Origin: Sulfurospirillum sp. UBA6810
GTDB taxonomy: Bacteria > Campylobacterota > Campylobacteria > Campylobacterales > Sulfurospirillaceae
DNA: 5,319 nucleotides
Assembly (NCBI GenBank): GCA_002469305.1
Contig: DKEY01000018.1
Location: forward strand, 1-5,319
Direction of reading: 5' to 3'
Position 1 is the stretch's first letter. Every line of letters starts with the position of its first letter. Below, piece after piece: positions 1 through 5,138 of this stretch. Under the pieces are notes generated by a model. It did no database searches, was not told the origin of the DNA, and was given only the letters and a program-made list of their open reading frames with translations. The position numbers and the translations under genes were made by a program.

Positions 1-816
1 CGTTATAACTATATCGACCCTAAAATGGGTGCAGCAGCTGCGGTGGCTGAGAGTGGAAGAAATGTTGCGATGAGCGGTGCAACACCTTTAGCCATTACCG
101 ATTGTCTCAACTACGGAAACCCTGAAAATCCTGAAGTGATGTGGCAATTTGCTGAGGGTTGTTATGGCATCAAAGAGGCATGTGCGGCTCTTAACACGCC
201 TGTTGTCAGTGGTAACGTCTCGTTGTACAATGAAACCAATGGTGTGGGTGTTTTCCCAACGCCTGCCATTGTGATGGTAGGGCTCAATCAAGATGCCAAC
301 AAAACATTACCATCAAGTTTCCAAAATGAGGGCGCTGCTCTTTATCTTATCGGTGATACCGCAAGCGATTTTGGTGGTAGTTTGTATATGAAAGAGTTGT
401 TTGGCAAAGTGGAAGGAACATTGGCTCCTCTGGATTATGCAAAAGAGTTGAAGCTTTGGAATTTGGTGATTGAAGCCAATAAAAAAGGTTACCTCAGTGC
501 GGCTAAAGATGTCAATGTCGGTGGTATCGCCATTGCTCTAGCGAAGATGAGTGCTAAAAGTGGAAAAGGCGTTACATGTAACGTTGCATTGAATGATGTA
601 CGTGATATTTTCTCAGAGAGTTTCTCTCGTGCGATTGTTGAAGTGAGTGATGTTTCAGGCTTTGAAGCGATGGCTAAAGAGAGTGGTTTAAGCGCTGTTA
701 AAATGGGAACCGTGGGTGGAAATAGCTTTACATGTAATGATATTTCAAAATCTGTTGAGGCTATCCAAGATCGTTATTTTAACCGTTTCCAAGAAGTTAT
801 CGAACAAGATATCTAG
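1..816 (+). CDS. purL: Phosphoribosylformylglycinamidine synthase, PurL subunit (C-terminal part)
   Basis: This enzyme makes formylglycinamidine ribonucleotide from FGAR, ATP and ammonia, the fourth step of de novo purine synthesis, in the cytoplasm. The frame is open from base 1, so the start lies upstream; 271 codons are visible, ending at TAG 814-816. Visible residues 34-43 read DCLNYGNPEN and residues 67-78 read PVVSGNVSLYNE, both signatures of the second AIRS-type half of PurL. GDTASDFGGSLYMKELFG (about 118-135) begins the last AIRS C-like domain, followed by DVNVGGIAIALAK (about 170-182). The glycine-rich DVSDGGLAVAL motif usual in the family is altered to DVNVGGIAIAL. The protein stops soon after this domain with no glutaminase region, so it is the small-type PurL that works with separate PurQ and PurS; neither partner is in the window. 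Isoleucine codons are ATT and ATC only. Two TTACATGTAA palindromes lie in frame, each encoding Thr-Cys-Asn. Confidence 0.96.
   Translation, partial: RYNYIDPKMGAAAAVAESGRNVAMSGATPLAITDCLNYGNPENPEVMWQFAEGCYGIKEACAALNTPVVSGNVSLYNETNGVGVFPTPAIVMVGLNQDANKTLPSSFQNEGAALYLIGDTASDFGGSLYMKELFGKVEGTLAPLDYAKELKLWNLVIEANKKGYLSAAKDVNVGGIAIALAKMSAKSGKGVTCNVALNDVRDIFSESFSRAIVEVSDVSGFEAMAKESGLSAVKMGTVGGNSFTCNDISKSVEAIQDRYFNRFQEVIEQDI
572..581. repeat. TTACATGTAA palindrome copy 1
   Basis: Exact 10-bp palindrome inside purL. The symmetry extends to 14 bp (570-583, CGTTACATGTAACG). It is read in frame as Val-Thr-Cys-Asn. It is one of six exact copies in the window. Confidence 0.85.
728..737. repeat. TTACATGTAA palindrome copy 2
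   Basis: Exact copy near the 3' end of purL, read as Phe-Thr-Cys-Asn. It uses the same reading frame as copy 1, so the two copies give the same Thr-Cys-Asn tripeptide. Confidence 0.85.
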
Positions 817-824
817 TACTCTTT

Positions 825-846
825 AAGAGGTGTGAAAGCACCTCTT
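825..846 (+). terminator. Probable intrinsic terminator of purL
   Basis: An inverted repeat begins 8 bp after the purL stop codon. AAGAGGTG (825-832) pairs with CACCTCTT (839-846) around a 6-base loop, an 8-bp perfect stem. Only three T residues (845-847) follow on the plus strand, so the U-tract is weak. The minus strand has no T run after the hairpin. It is most likely a purL terminator that may work in both directions less efficiently. Confidence 0.55.
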
Positions 847-855
847 TGCTCCCTA

Positions 856-881
856 TTTAGACTTTACATGTAAAGTCTAAA
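856..881. repeat. Perfect 26-bp palindrome with TTACATGTAA core at convergent gene ends
   Basis: The half-site TTTAGACTTTACA is followed directly by its exact reverse complement, with the centre between 868 and 869. The core (864-873) is one of the repeated TTACATGTAA elements. It lies between the ends of purL (+) and the lipoprotein gene (-), and its right arm contains that gene's TAG stop (877-879). In RNA it could fold into a long hairpin, about 11 bp with a CATG loop, so it may act as a transcript end or RNA 3'-end protector. No T run follows on either strand, so a standard terminator is not clearly supported. A protein-binding site is equally possible. Confidence 0.8.
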
Positions 882-1659
882 ACGTTCCATATGCCACAAA
901 AAAGGCGATATTCATACATTGCGGTTGTGCTGCACCTTTTTTTGAGGGGCAACGCTTCATATAGGTATTGATTTTTTTGCCATCTTTGTGTGTGAGCATG
1001 GGGTAGTTGAAATTCATATAATCTAAAATATTTTTACCATTGGAGTGGTGAATAAACTCTACCGTACCATCGGCATCGACTTTGGTGACAATGCCCACGT
1101 GAGTGATGTTCTCAGCCACATTTGGCACAGATGGTTTCTTTTGAACGACCTTTTTTTTATCATTTTTTGTTTTATTTTTAACTGTTTTTTTGGTTTTGGG
1201 CGTGGCTCTTCGCTCGGTATTTTCAAAAAAGACAAGATCCCCAATGTTAGGTAGTCTGGCTTCGTAAGCATTGCCTTTTTTAGACATAAGATTAAACATG
1301 GCACGGGATTTTCGAGTGTTATCAAAACTAGCGTTTAACTCTTTTTCAGTGTAAAAAGGAAGACCTGTCTTAAGATTGATAAGATTGACAAATCCTGAAC
1401 AATCCCCACCGTCTTGTTTTCCCAAATACATCATAGCGTTTTCAACAATAGCTTCACGTGATGAGCGTTGTGGCGCATGACGCAAAACATAACTTTCTTT
1501 CTCTTTTTCAAGTAAGAGTTCATTGGTGGGTTCATTGTCGATGTACATTTTAGGTTCCACTTTGGCTTCAGCGACATTGTTTGTAGGTGAAACTTCAACC
1601 TGCGTCATGGCACATCCACACAGCAATAGGGCACTAAGGCTTAACATAATCTGTTTCAT
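877..1659 (-). CDS. NlpC/P60-like lipoprotein, long paralog with Lys-rich insert
   Basis: Predicted lipid-anchored cell-wall cysteine peptidase or amidase of 260 residues, exported to the periplasm or outer membrane. Residues 1-15 form a signal peptide ending in the lipobox LCG-Cys16. The catalytic-like domain has GGDCSGFV with Cys87 as candidate nucleophile, GDLVFF (140-145), THVGIV with His187 as candidate base, and FIHH (202-205) supplying the third polar residue. This matches the Cys-His-His order of NlpC/P60 enzymes. Between the Cys and His motifs is a strongly basic stretch (about 150-176) that the neighbouring paralog mostly lacks. Two late cysteines (237, 248) match a pair in the paralog and might form a disulfide. 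The ATG is supported by GGGAG six bases upstream (1666-1670) and by a 4-bp ATGA overlap with the upstream gene's stop, implying translational coupling. Substrate is unknown; the family call is by motif only. Confidence 0.85.
   Translation of the reverse strand: MKQIMLSLSALLLCGCAMTQVEVSPTNNVAEAKVEPKMYIDNEPTNELLLEKEKESYVLRHAPQRSSREAIVENAMMYLGKQDGGDCSGFVNLINLKTGLPFYTEKELNASFDNTRKSRAMFNLMSKKGNAYEARLPNIGDLVFFENTERRATPKTKKTVKNKTKNDKKKVVQKKPSVPNVAENITHVGIVTKVDADGTVEFIHHSNGKNILDYMNFNYPMLTHKDGKKINTYMKRCPSKKGAAQPQCMNIAFFVAYGTF
1394..1410 (-). repeat. Direct repeat between paralogs, catalytic Cys block (copy A)
   Basis: CCTGAACAATCCCCACC on the plus strand is identical to 2095-2111. Read on the minus strand it encodes the Gly-Gly-Asp-Cys-Ser-Gly active-site block of both lipoproteins. 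It is the longest identity I noticed between the two genes and reflects gene duplication under active-site constraint rather than a mobile repeat. Confidence 0.7.
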
Positions 1660-2273
1660 TTGATACTCCCATAAGCACTGAAATAAGCAGGGGCTAAGCA
1701 GAGATGTCCTTCATTTTTAGGGCATTTTTCCATGTAGGAATTGATCTTTTTTTCTTCGTAGTTGACGTCTGTTGGATAGTTTAAATTCATTTGGCTAATG
1801 AGATTTTTTCCTTTGGTATGGTGGATAAAATGTACGGTTTCATCATCGTCAATTTTCGTAATAATGCCAATATGGGTAATGTTGTCGACACTCTTTTTTG
1901 CTTTAGCGTATTTTTTAACAGTATTGGCAAAGAAAATTAAATCGCCCACTTTAGGTTTTTCATGGTAAAGACGGTTTTGGGTCTCTAAAAGGTTATAAAT
2001 CGCAAGTGAACGCCTTGAATCTTCAAAGTACTCGTTGAGCTCTTCGGTTGTAAAGTAGGGGGCAAAGCTCTCTTTATTGACCAGCGTGACAAACCCTGAA
2101 CAATCCCCACCATCTTTTTTACCATGGTGTTTGAGTGCATTTTGAAGGATTTCCATGCGTTTAGGTGTATCATCAGGCTGGATAACAGGCGGGGGCGTTT
2201 GCACTAAAGTTTTTTGACTACATCCTGTCAATAAAAAGAGAAAAGCAAGCATTACAAGATAGAAAAGTTTCAT
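1656..2273 (-). CDS. NlpC/P60-like lipoprotein, short paralog
   Basis: A 205-residue predicted lipoprotein, homologous over its whole catalytic region to the next gene downstream. The signal peptide ends in the lipobox LTG-Cys18. GKKDGGDCSGFV places the candidate nucleophile at Cys58, THIGII the candidate base at His134, and FIHH (149-152) the third polar residue, as in NlpC/P60 endopeptidases that cut peptide stem bonds in peptidoglycan. GDLIFF (110-115) is the strand before the His motif. Cys184 and Cys192 match a cysteine pair in the paralog. The Cys-to-His spacing is 76 residues against 100 in the paralog. The start is supported by AAGGGA (2279-2284) a few bases upstream. The TGA stop overlaps the next start (ATGA), so the two proteins are probably made together in similar amounts. 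Isoleucine codons are ATT 8, ATC 5, ATA 0, like purL and unlike the antiporter gene. Exact substrate is unknown. Confidence 0.85.
   Translation of the reverse strand: MKLFYLVMLAFLFLLTGCSQKTLVQTPPPVIQPDDTPKRMEILQNALKHHGKKDGGDCSGFVTLVNKESFAPYFTTEELNEYFEDSRRSLAIYNLLETQNRLYHEKPKVGDLIFFANTVKKYAKAKKSVDNITHIGIITKIDDDETVHFIHHTKGKNLISQMNLNYPTDVNYEEKKINSYMEKCPKNEGHLCLAPAYFSAYGSIK
2095..2111 (-). repeat. Direct repeat between paralogs, catalytic Cys block (copy B)
   Basis: Second copy of the 17-bp identity also present at 1394-1410. It encodes the active-site Cys block of the short paralog. See copy A for interpretation. Confidence 0.7.
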
Positions 2274-2290
2274 CGTGTCCCTTAAAAAAA

Positions 2291-2296
2291 ATTATA
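2291..2296 (-). promoter_or_regulatory. -10 box upstream of the lipoprotein pair
   Basis: TATAAT on the minus strand, in the 42-bp gap between the C-S lyase gene and the short lipoprotein gene. It is followed by seven T residues and then AAGGGACACG and the ATG. Transcription would begin around 2283-2284, leaving a leader of only about 10 bases. There is no good -35 hexamer, which campylobacterotal housekeeping promoters often do not need. The very short leader is a reason for caution; readthrough from the lyase gene is also possible because no hairpin separates them. Confidence 0.4.
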
Positions 2297-2315
2297 TGAT
2301 TTTAGCGATTTTGCC

Positions 2316-3452
2316 TTAAATTTTTAAACTATCCATTGCCTTTTGCATGCGTTTTAAAATCTCTTCTAAAAGAGTTCTTTGGGTTCCAAAATTTAATCGT
2401 ACAAAATTTTTGTCGCCAAAAGGTTCCCCATCACTCAGTCCCACACCAAATTCCAGAAAAAATTCGTGTGGGCTTTTTACATGTAAAGCCGAAGCATCTA
2501 TCCATGCTAAAAACGTGGCTTCTTGCTCTAAGAGTTTAAGTTTTGGATTTTTGGCGACAAAGGCTTGAATAAGTTTTAGATTTTCTGCCAAATAAAGACG
2601 AAGTTCCGCTAACCACGCATCGCCTTTTTCGTAGGCGGTTCTCATGGCAGTAATGCCTAAGAGGTTAATGCCTCCAACCATACTTCCCATACTCTCTTTA
2701 AAGCGTTTACGAAGTGTGGCGTTGGGAATGATGGCAAACGAGGCTTGAAGCCCTGCGATATTAAAGGTTTTACTAGGCGCCATGAGGGTAATGGTGCGTT
2801 CTTGAAGTGCGGGACTGAGTGAAGCAATAGGAATGTGTTTCGCCTCTGGATTTAAGAGCAAATCAGCATGAATTTCATCCGAACAGAGGGTGAGGTCATG
2901 CTTCACACAAAAGGCTCCAAGTTGTTCTAGCTCTTTACATGTAAAGACAGTTCCTGCTGGATTGTAAGGATTGCAGAGCATAAAAAGTTTACATGTAGGA
3001 TTTACCGCCTTTTCAAAAGCATCAAAATCTATAGTCCAGCGATTGTTTTTTTCTACAAGAGGTACTTGTGCTAACTCTCTTTTTGCATTTTTGGGAGCTT
3101 TTACAAAGTGGGGATAGATAGGGGTATTTGTGATGACATCACCTTTTATCATCTTACATGTGATGTTCATGCCACTTACAACGCCAGGTATCCAGACTAT
3201 CCACTCTTTTTTTATCTCCCAATCATAATGACGCTTTACAAAATCAACTACTGCTTGGTTTGTTCCCTCATCTATATCTGTATATCCAAAGATACCGTGT
3301 TCAACTCTTACATGTAAAGCATCTATGATACATCTAGGGGAGCGAAAATCCATATCAGCAACCCACATAGGGATAACATCTTGCCCTTTGTATTTATCCC
3401 ACTTTTCACAGTGACTTTGAGTTCTATCTACAATCTCATCAAAATTTGGCAT
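2316..3452 (-). CDS. patB: MalY/PatB family PLP-dependent cysteine C-S lyase
   Basis: A fold-type I PLP enzyme of 378 residues, the usual size for the MalY/PatB family, which cleaves C-S bonds of cystathionine or cysteine S-conjugates to pyruvate, ammonia and a thiol. MWVADMDF (29-36) and HGIFGYTD (52-59) are family hallmarks. NPYNPAGTV (161-169) is the cofactor loop, SDEIHADL (191-198) holds the Asp that contacts the pyridine nitrogen, and SKTFNIAGL (227-235) holds the Schiff-base Lys228. FVRLNFGTQR (350-359) supplies the substrate-carboxylate Arg352. There is no signal peptide, so it is cytoplasmic. The start follows the antiporter stop by 2 bp and its AGGAG (3458-3462) lies inside the antiporter's last codons, implying co-translation. 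Isoleucine codons are ATA-rich in residues 1-141 (7 of 14) but not in 194-378 (1 of 13). The gene holds three exact and two near copies of TTACATGTAA. The symbol is at family level; whether it acts as a metabolic beta-lyase or on xenobiotic conjugates cannot be told. Confidence 0.9.
   Translation of the reverse strand: MPNFDEIVDRTQSHCEKWDKYKGQDVIPMWVADMDFRSPRCIIDALHVRVEHGIFGYTDIDEGTNQAVVDFVKRHYDWEIKKEWIVWIPGVVSGMNITCKMIKGDVITNTPIYPHFVKAPKNAKRELAQVPLVEKNNRWTIDFDAFEKAVNPTCKLFMLCNPYNPAGTVFTCKELEQLGAFCVKHDLTLCSDEIHADLLLNPEAKHIPIASLSPALQERTITLMAPSKTFNIAGLQASFAIIPNATLRKRFKESMGSMVGGINLLGITAMRTAYEKGDAWLAELRLYLAENLKLIQAFVAKNPKLKLLEQEATFLAWIDASALHVKSPHEFFLEFGVGLSDGEPFGDKNFVRLNFGTQRTLLEEILKRMQKAMDSLKI
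2477..2486. repeat. TTACATGTAA palindrome copy 4
   Basis: Exact copy inside the C-S lyase gene, symmetrical over 12 bp (2476-2487). It is read as Leu-His-Val-Lys (residues 323-326), a different frame from the purL copies. Copy 3 is the core of the 856-881 palindrome. Confidence 0.85.
2935..2944. repeat. TTACATGTAA palindrome copy 5
   Basis: Exact copy in the C-S lyase gene with 14-bp symmetry (2933-2946, CTTTACATGTAAAG). It is read as Phe-Thr-Cys-Lys (residues 170-173). Near copies with one and two changed positions start at 2989 (TTACATGTAG) and 3154 (TTACATGTGA), each encoding Thr-Cys-Lys. Confidence 0.85.
3308..3317. repeat. TTACATGTAA palindrome copy 6
   Basis: Exact copy near the 5' end of the C-S lyase gene, read as Leu-His-Val-Arg (residues 47-50). 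It is the last copy in the window; none occurs from 3318 to 5319. Confidence 0.85.
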
Positions 3453-3454
3453 TT

Positions 3455-5050
3455 TTACTCCTGCGTTAGTGCTAAAACTGCTTTGCTCATCTCATCGTTT
3501 TCGATGACGATTTGACCTACATTGAGCTCTTCTATGGTACTTTTTTCTCTATGACTGTGTAGCTTGAGTATGATTTTTTCACTTGGAACGTACTTTTGGA
3601 TAGTTTCACAAATCTGATAGAGCTTTTTAGGATTGTCGATAGCTACTATGATTTTTCTTGCATTTTGTAAGTAAGTGTTTTTGAGTATCTCCGCTTTGAG
3701 TGCATTTCCAAATATGATAGGCTCATTTTGGTGTACACCTTTGTAGTAAGAGTGGATATTGTTTTCAACGATAACATACAACTCCCCTTGCTTTCGTAAC
3801 TCTCTTGCTATGCTTTGTCCAAACTCTCCATATCCTAAGAGTACGATATGGTCTTGTATGTCATTGGATACATAATCAGAATCTATAAAATCATCCTCTT
3901 TTTTAACACATCTATCTGTGATAGTTGTTAAATGTTTTAGTAAGATAGGTGTATAAATCATAGAGATAACGATGGTAACTATCATCACTTGACCATAAGG
4001 AGCTACGATGAGTGAGTTTGAACGAGCAAGTTCTAAGATAGCGAGTGAAAATTCTCCTATTTGCACTAAAGAGAGAGCCGTTTTAAATGTGGTTTTTTTA
4101 TTTTCACTGAGTCTAACTATCGCATAGATGATTACAAATTTTAAAACAGCTATAACAACAATCAAAAGGGCGATGATATGGATATAGCTAAAGATGATAC
4201 CAAAGTTTATCTGCATCCCAACGGTGATAAAAAAGATACCTAAAAGTAAATCTCTAAAAGGGATGAGATTTGCCTCTGTTTGGTGTTTAAACTTTGTCTC
4301 ACTGATAAGCATACCAGCGATAAAAGCTCCAAGTGAGTAGGAAAATCCCAGCTTGTACGATATCCAAGAGGCTCCGATAGCGAGAAAAAGGATAGAGCCT
4401 ATAAAAAGCTCTTCAGAGTTCGTTTTTGTAATCTGGATGAAAAATTTTTCTAAAAAATACTTTGCCAAGATATATAAGATTACCAGTAAGATGACAGCGT
4501 TTATAAGTGTATTGATAAGGATTTGTCCAACATTTGAATCATTTGAAGATAAAAATCCTAGTAAAAGAAGTATTGGGATAACAGCGATATCTTGCATGAT
4601 AAGGATACCCAAAGCTCTTTGTCCATGTCTTTTGTTTATTTCTCCATTGTCATTGAAGATCTTGAGTACTATCGCTGTGGATGAGAGTGAAATGGCAAGT
4701 GCTAAGATGATGGAAACTTTTTGCTCAATATTGAGTATATAAAAGCTAAAGAGATAAACGATGAGCGCTGTTATGATGATTTGTAAACTACCAGCGATAA
4801 AGACTTCATACTTCATCTTTTTAAGATGGTTTATAGAAAACTCCAATCCAATCGTAAACATCAAAAAGACAACACCAAACTCTGCTATCTCTTTGAGTTC
4901 ATGGTTATGCACAGCATCATGCAGACCAAAACCATAAGCGATGATGGTTCCTGTAAATATATATCCTATGATAGTTGGCAAGTCATACTTTTTTAAGATG
5001 ATATTTGTCACAAGTGATATAAAAAGTGTTGTTACAATGATACTAAGCAT
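3455..5050 (-). CDS. KefB/KefC-type CPA2 cation:proton antiporter with C-terminal TrkA-N domain
   Basis: An inner-membrane monovalent cation:proton antiporter of the CPA2 family, 531 residues from the chosen start. The first ~375 residues are about a dozen hydrophobic segments with family motifs: FGVVFLMFTIGLEFS (58-72), ALAISLSSTAIVLKIF (117-132), MQDIAVIP (152-159) with the Gln-Asp pair of the ion site, SLGAFIAGMLISE (239-251), LLLGIFFITVGM (268-279) and TALSLVQIGEF (324-334). After a linker comes an RCK/TrkA-N Rossmann domain with GYGEFG (406-411) and an acidic residue (Glu429) ending strand 2, which suggests NAD(H) binding and ligand gating. No TrkA-C domain follows. An ATG 36 bp upstream is in frame but has no ribosome site and overlaps the -10 box; the chosen ATG has AAGGA at ideal spacing. 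The stop is 2 bp before the C-S lyase start. Sampled isoleucine codons are ATC and ATA, unlike purL and the lipoproteins, suggesting separate ancestry. K+ versus Na+ specificity cannot be read from sequence. Confidence 0.92.
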   Translation of the reverse strand: MLSIIVTTLFISLVTNIILKKYDLPTIIGYIFTGTIIAYGFGLHDAVHNHELKEIAEFGVVFLMFTIGLEFSINHLKKMKYEVFIAGSLQIIITALIVYLFSFYILNIEQKVSIILALAISLSSTAIVLKIFNDNGEINKRHGQRALGILIMQDIAVIPILLLLGFLSSNDSNVGQILINTLINAVILLVILYILAKYFLEKFFIQITKTNSEELFIGSILFLAIGASWISYKLGFSYSLGAFIAGMLISETKFKHQTEANLIPFRDLLLGIFFITVGMQINFGIIFSYIHIIALLIVVIAVLKFVIIYAIVRLSENKKTTFKTALSLVQIGEFSLAILELARSNSLIVAPYGQVMIVTIVISMIYTPILLKHLTTITDRCVKKEDDFIDSDYVSNDIQDHIVLLGYGEFGQSIARELRKQGELYVIVENNIHSYYKGVHQNEPIIFGNALKAEILKNTYLQNARKIIVAIDNPKKLYQICETIQKYVPSEKIILKLHSHREKSTIEELNVGQIVIENDEMSKAVLALTQE

Positions 5051-5055
5051 CTTGT

Positions 5056-5060
5056 TCCTT
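5056..5060 (-). promoter_or_regulatory. Ribosome binding site deciding the antiporter start
   Basis: AAGGA on the minus strand, five bases before ATG 5048-5050. The alternative in-frame ATG at 5084-5086 is preceded only by A/T-rich sequence, so this site fixes the shorter start. Confidence 0.75.
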
Positions 5061-5077
5061 TTATAAATTTTAGTGCC

Positions 5078-5083
5078 ATTATA
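5078..5083 (-). promoter_or_regulatory. -10 box of the antiporter/C-S lyase operon
   Basis: TATAAT on the minus strand, preceded by T-rich sequence without a clear -35, as expected for campylobacterotal sigma-70 promoters. A start of transcription near 5071 gives a leader of about 20 bases that contains the AAGGA site. It overlaps the rejected upstream ATG, which would not be transcribed from here. Confidence 0.6.
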
Positions 5084-5102
5084 CATAATAAGAAAAATTT
5101 AG

Positions 5103-5108
5103 TAAAAT
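5103..5108 (+). promoter_or_regulatory. Possible -10 box of the TerB/DjlA-like gene
   Basis: TAAAAT on the plus strand in the 88-bp divergent gap, preceded by an AAAAATTT tract. A start near 5115 would leave a leader of about 24 bases with AAAGGA inside it. The match is one base off TATAAT in a very A/T-rich region, so it is tentative. Confidence 0.35.
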
Positions 5109-5126
5109 AACGAAAAATTATTGCCT

Positions 5127-5132
5127 AAAGGA
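5127..5132 (+). promoter_or_regulatory. Ribosome binding site supporting a TTG start
   Basis: AAAGGA, followed by six bases (TATATT) and then TTG 5139-5141. There is no ATG in this frame until 5304, inside the conserved domain, so this site decides the start. Confidence 0.7.
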
Positions 5133-5138
5133 TATATT

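Noticed and set aside
88..291. Minus-strand open frame of 67 codons inside purL
   Set aside because: It is opposite a well-conserved purL region, with no ribosome site and no recognisable protein features.
1045..1325. Plus-strand frame (1045-1254) and alternative minus-strand frame (1059-1325) over the Lys-rich segment of the long lipoprotein
   Set aside because: Both are out-of-frame readings of the lipoprotein gene. The biased A/G-rich codons of the Lys-rich tract remove stops in other frames. The true frame shows no break, so no frameshift is indicated.
2336..2568. Two overlapping plus-strand frames opposite the 3' end of the C-S lyase gene
   Set aside because: They are antisense to clear coding sequence with family motifs in the correct frame, have no ribosome site, and encode no recognisable product.
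572..3317. TTACATGTAA copies as a CRISPR array or as local operators
   Set aside because: Spacing is irregular, from about 130 bp to 1.6 kb, with no spacer structure, and five of six copies lie inside genes away from promoters. They also do not match FNR (TTGAT-N4-ATCAA) or CRP half-sites.
2316..3452. C-S lyase gene as an ordinary aspartate or histidinol-phosphate aminotransferase
   Set aside because: The N-terminal MWVADMDF and GIFGYTD motifs and the overall length are specific to the MalY/PatB C-S lyase branch of the fold.
4353..4742. Open frame of 129 codons on the plus strand
   Set aside because: It is antisense to the antiporter gene, has no convincing ribosome site, and its length is explained by the coding strand opposite. 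The product resembles nothing I know.
5051..5086. In-frame upstream ATG that would extend the antiporter by 12 residues
   Set aside because: It has no ribosome site, the extra residues are polar and unlike the family N-terminus, and it overlaps the TATAAT box. The ATG at 5048-5050 has AAGGA at proper spacing.
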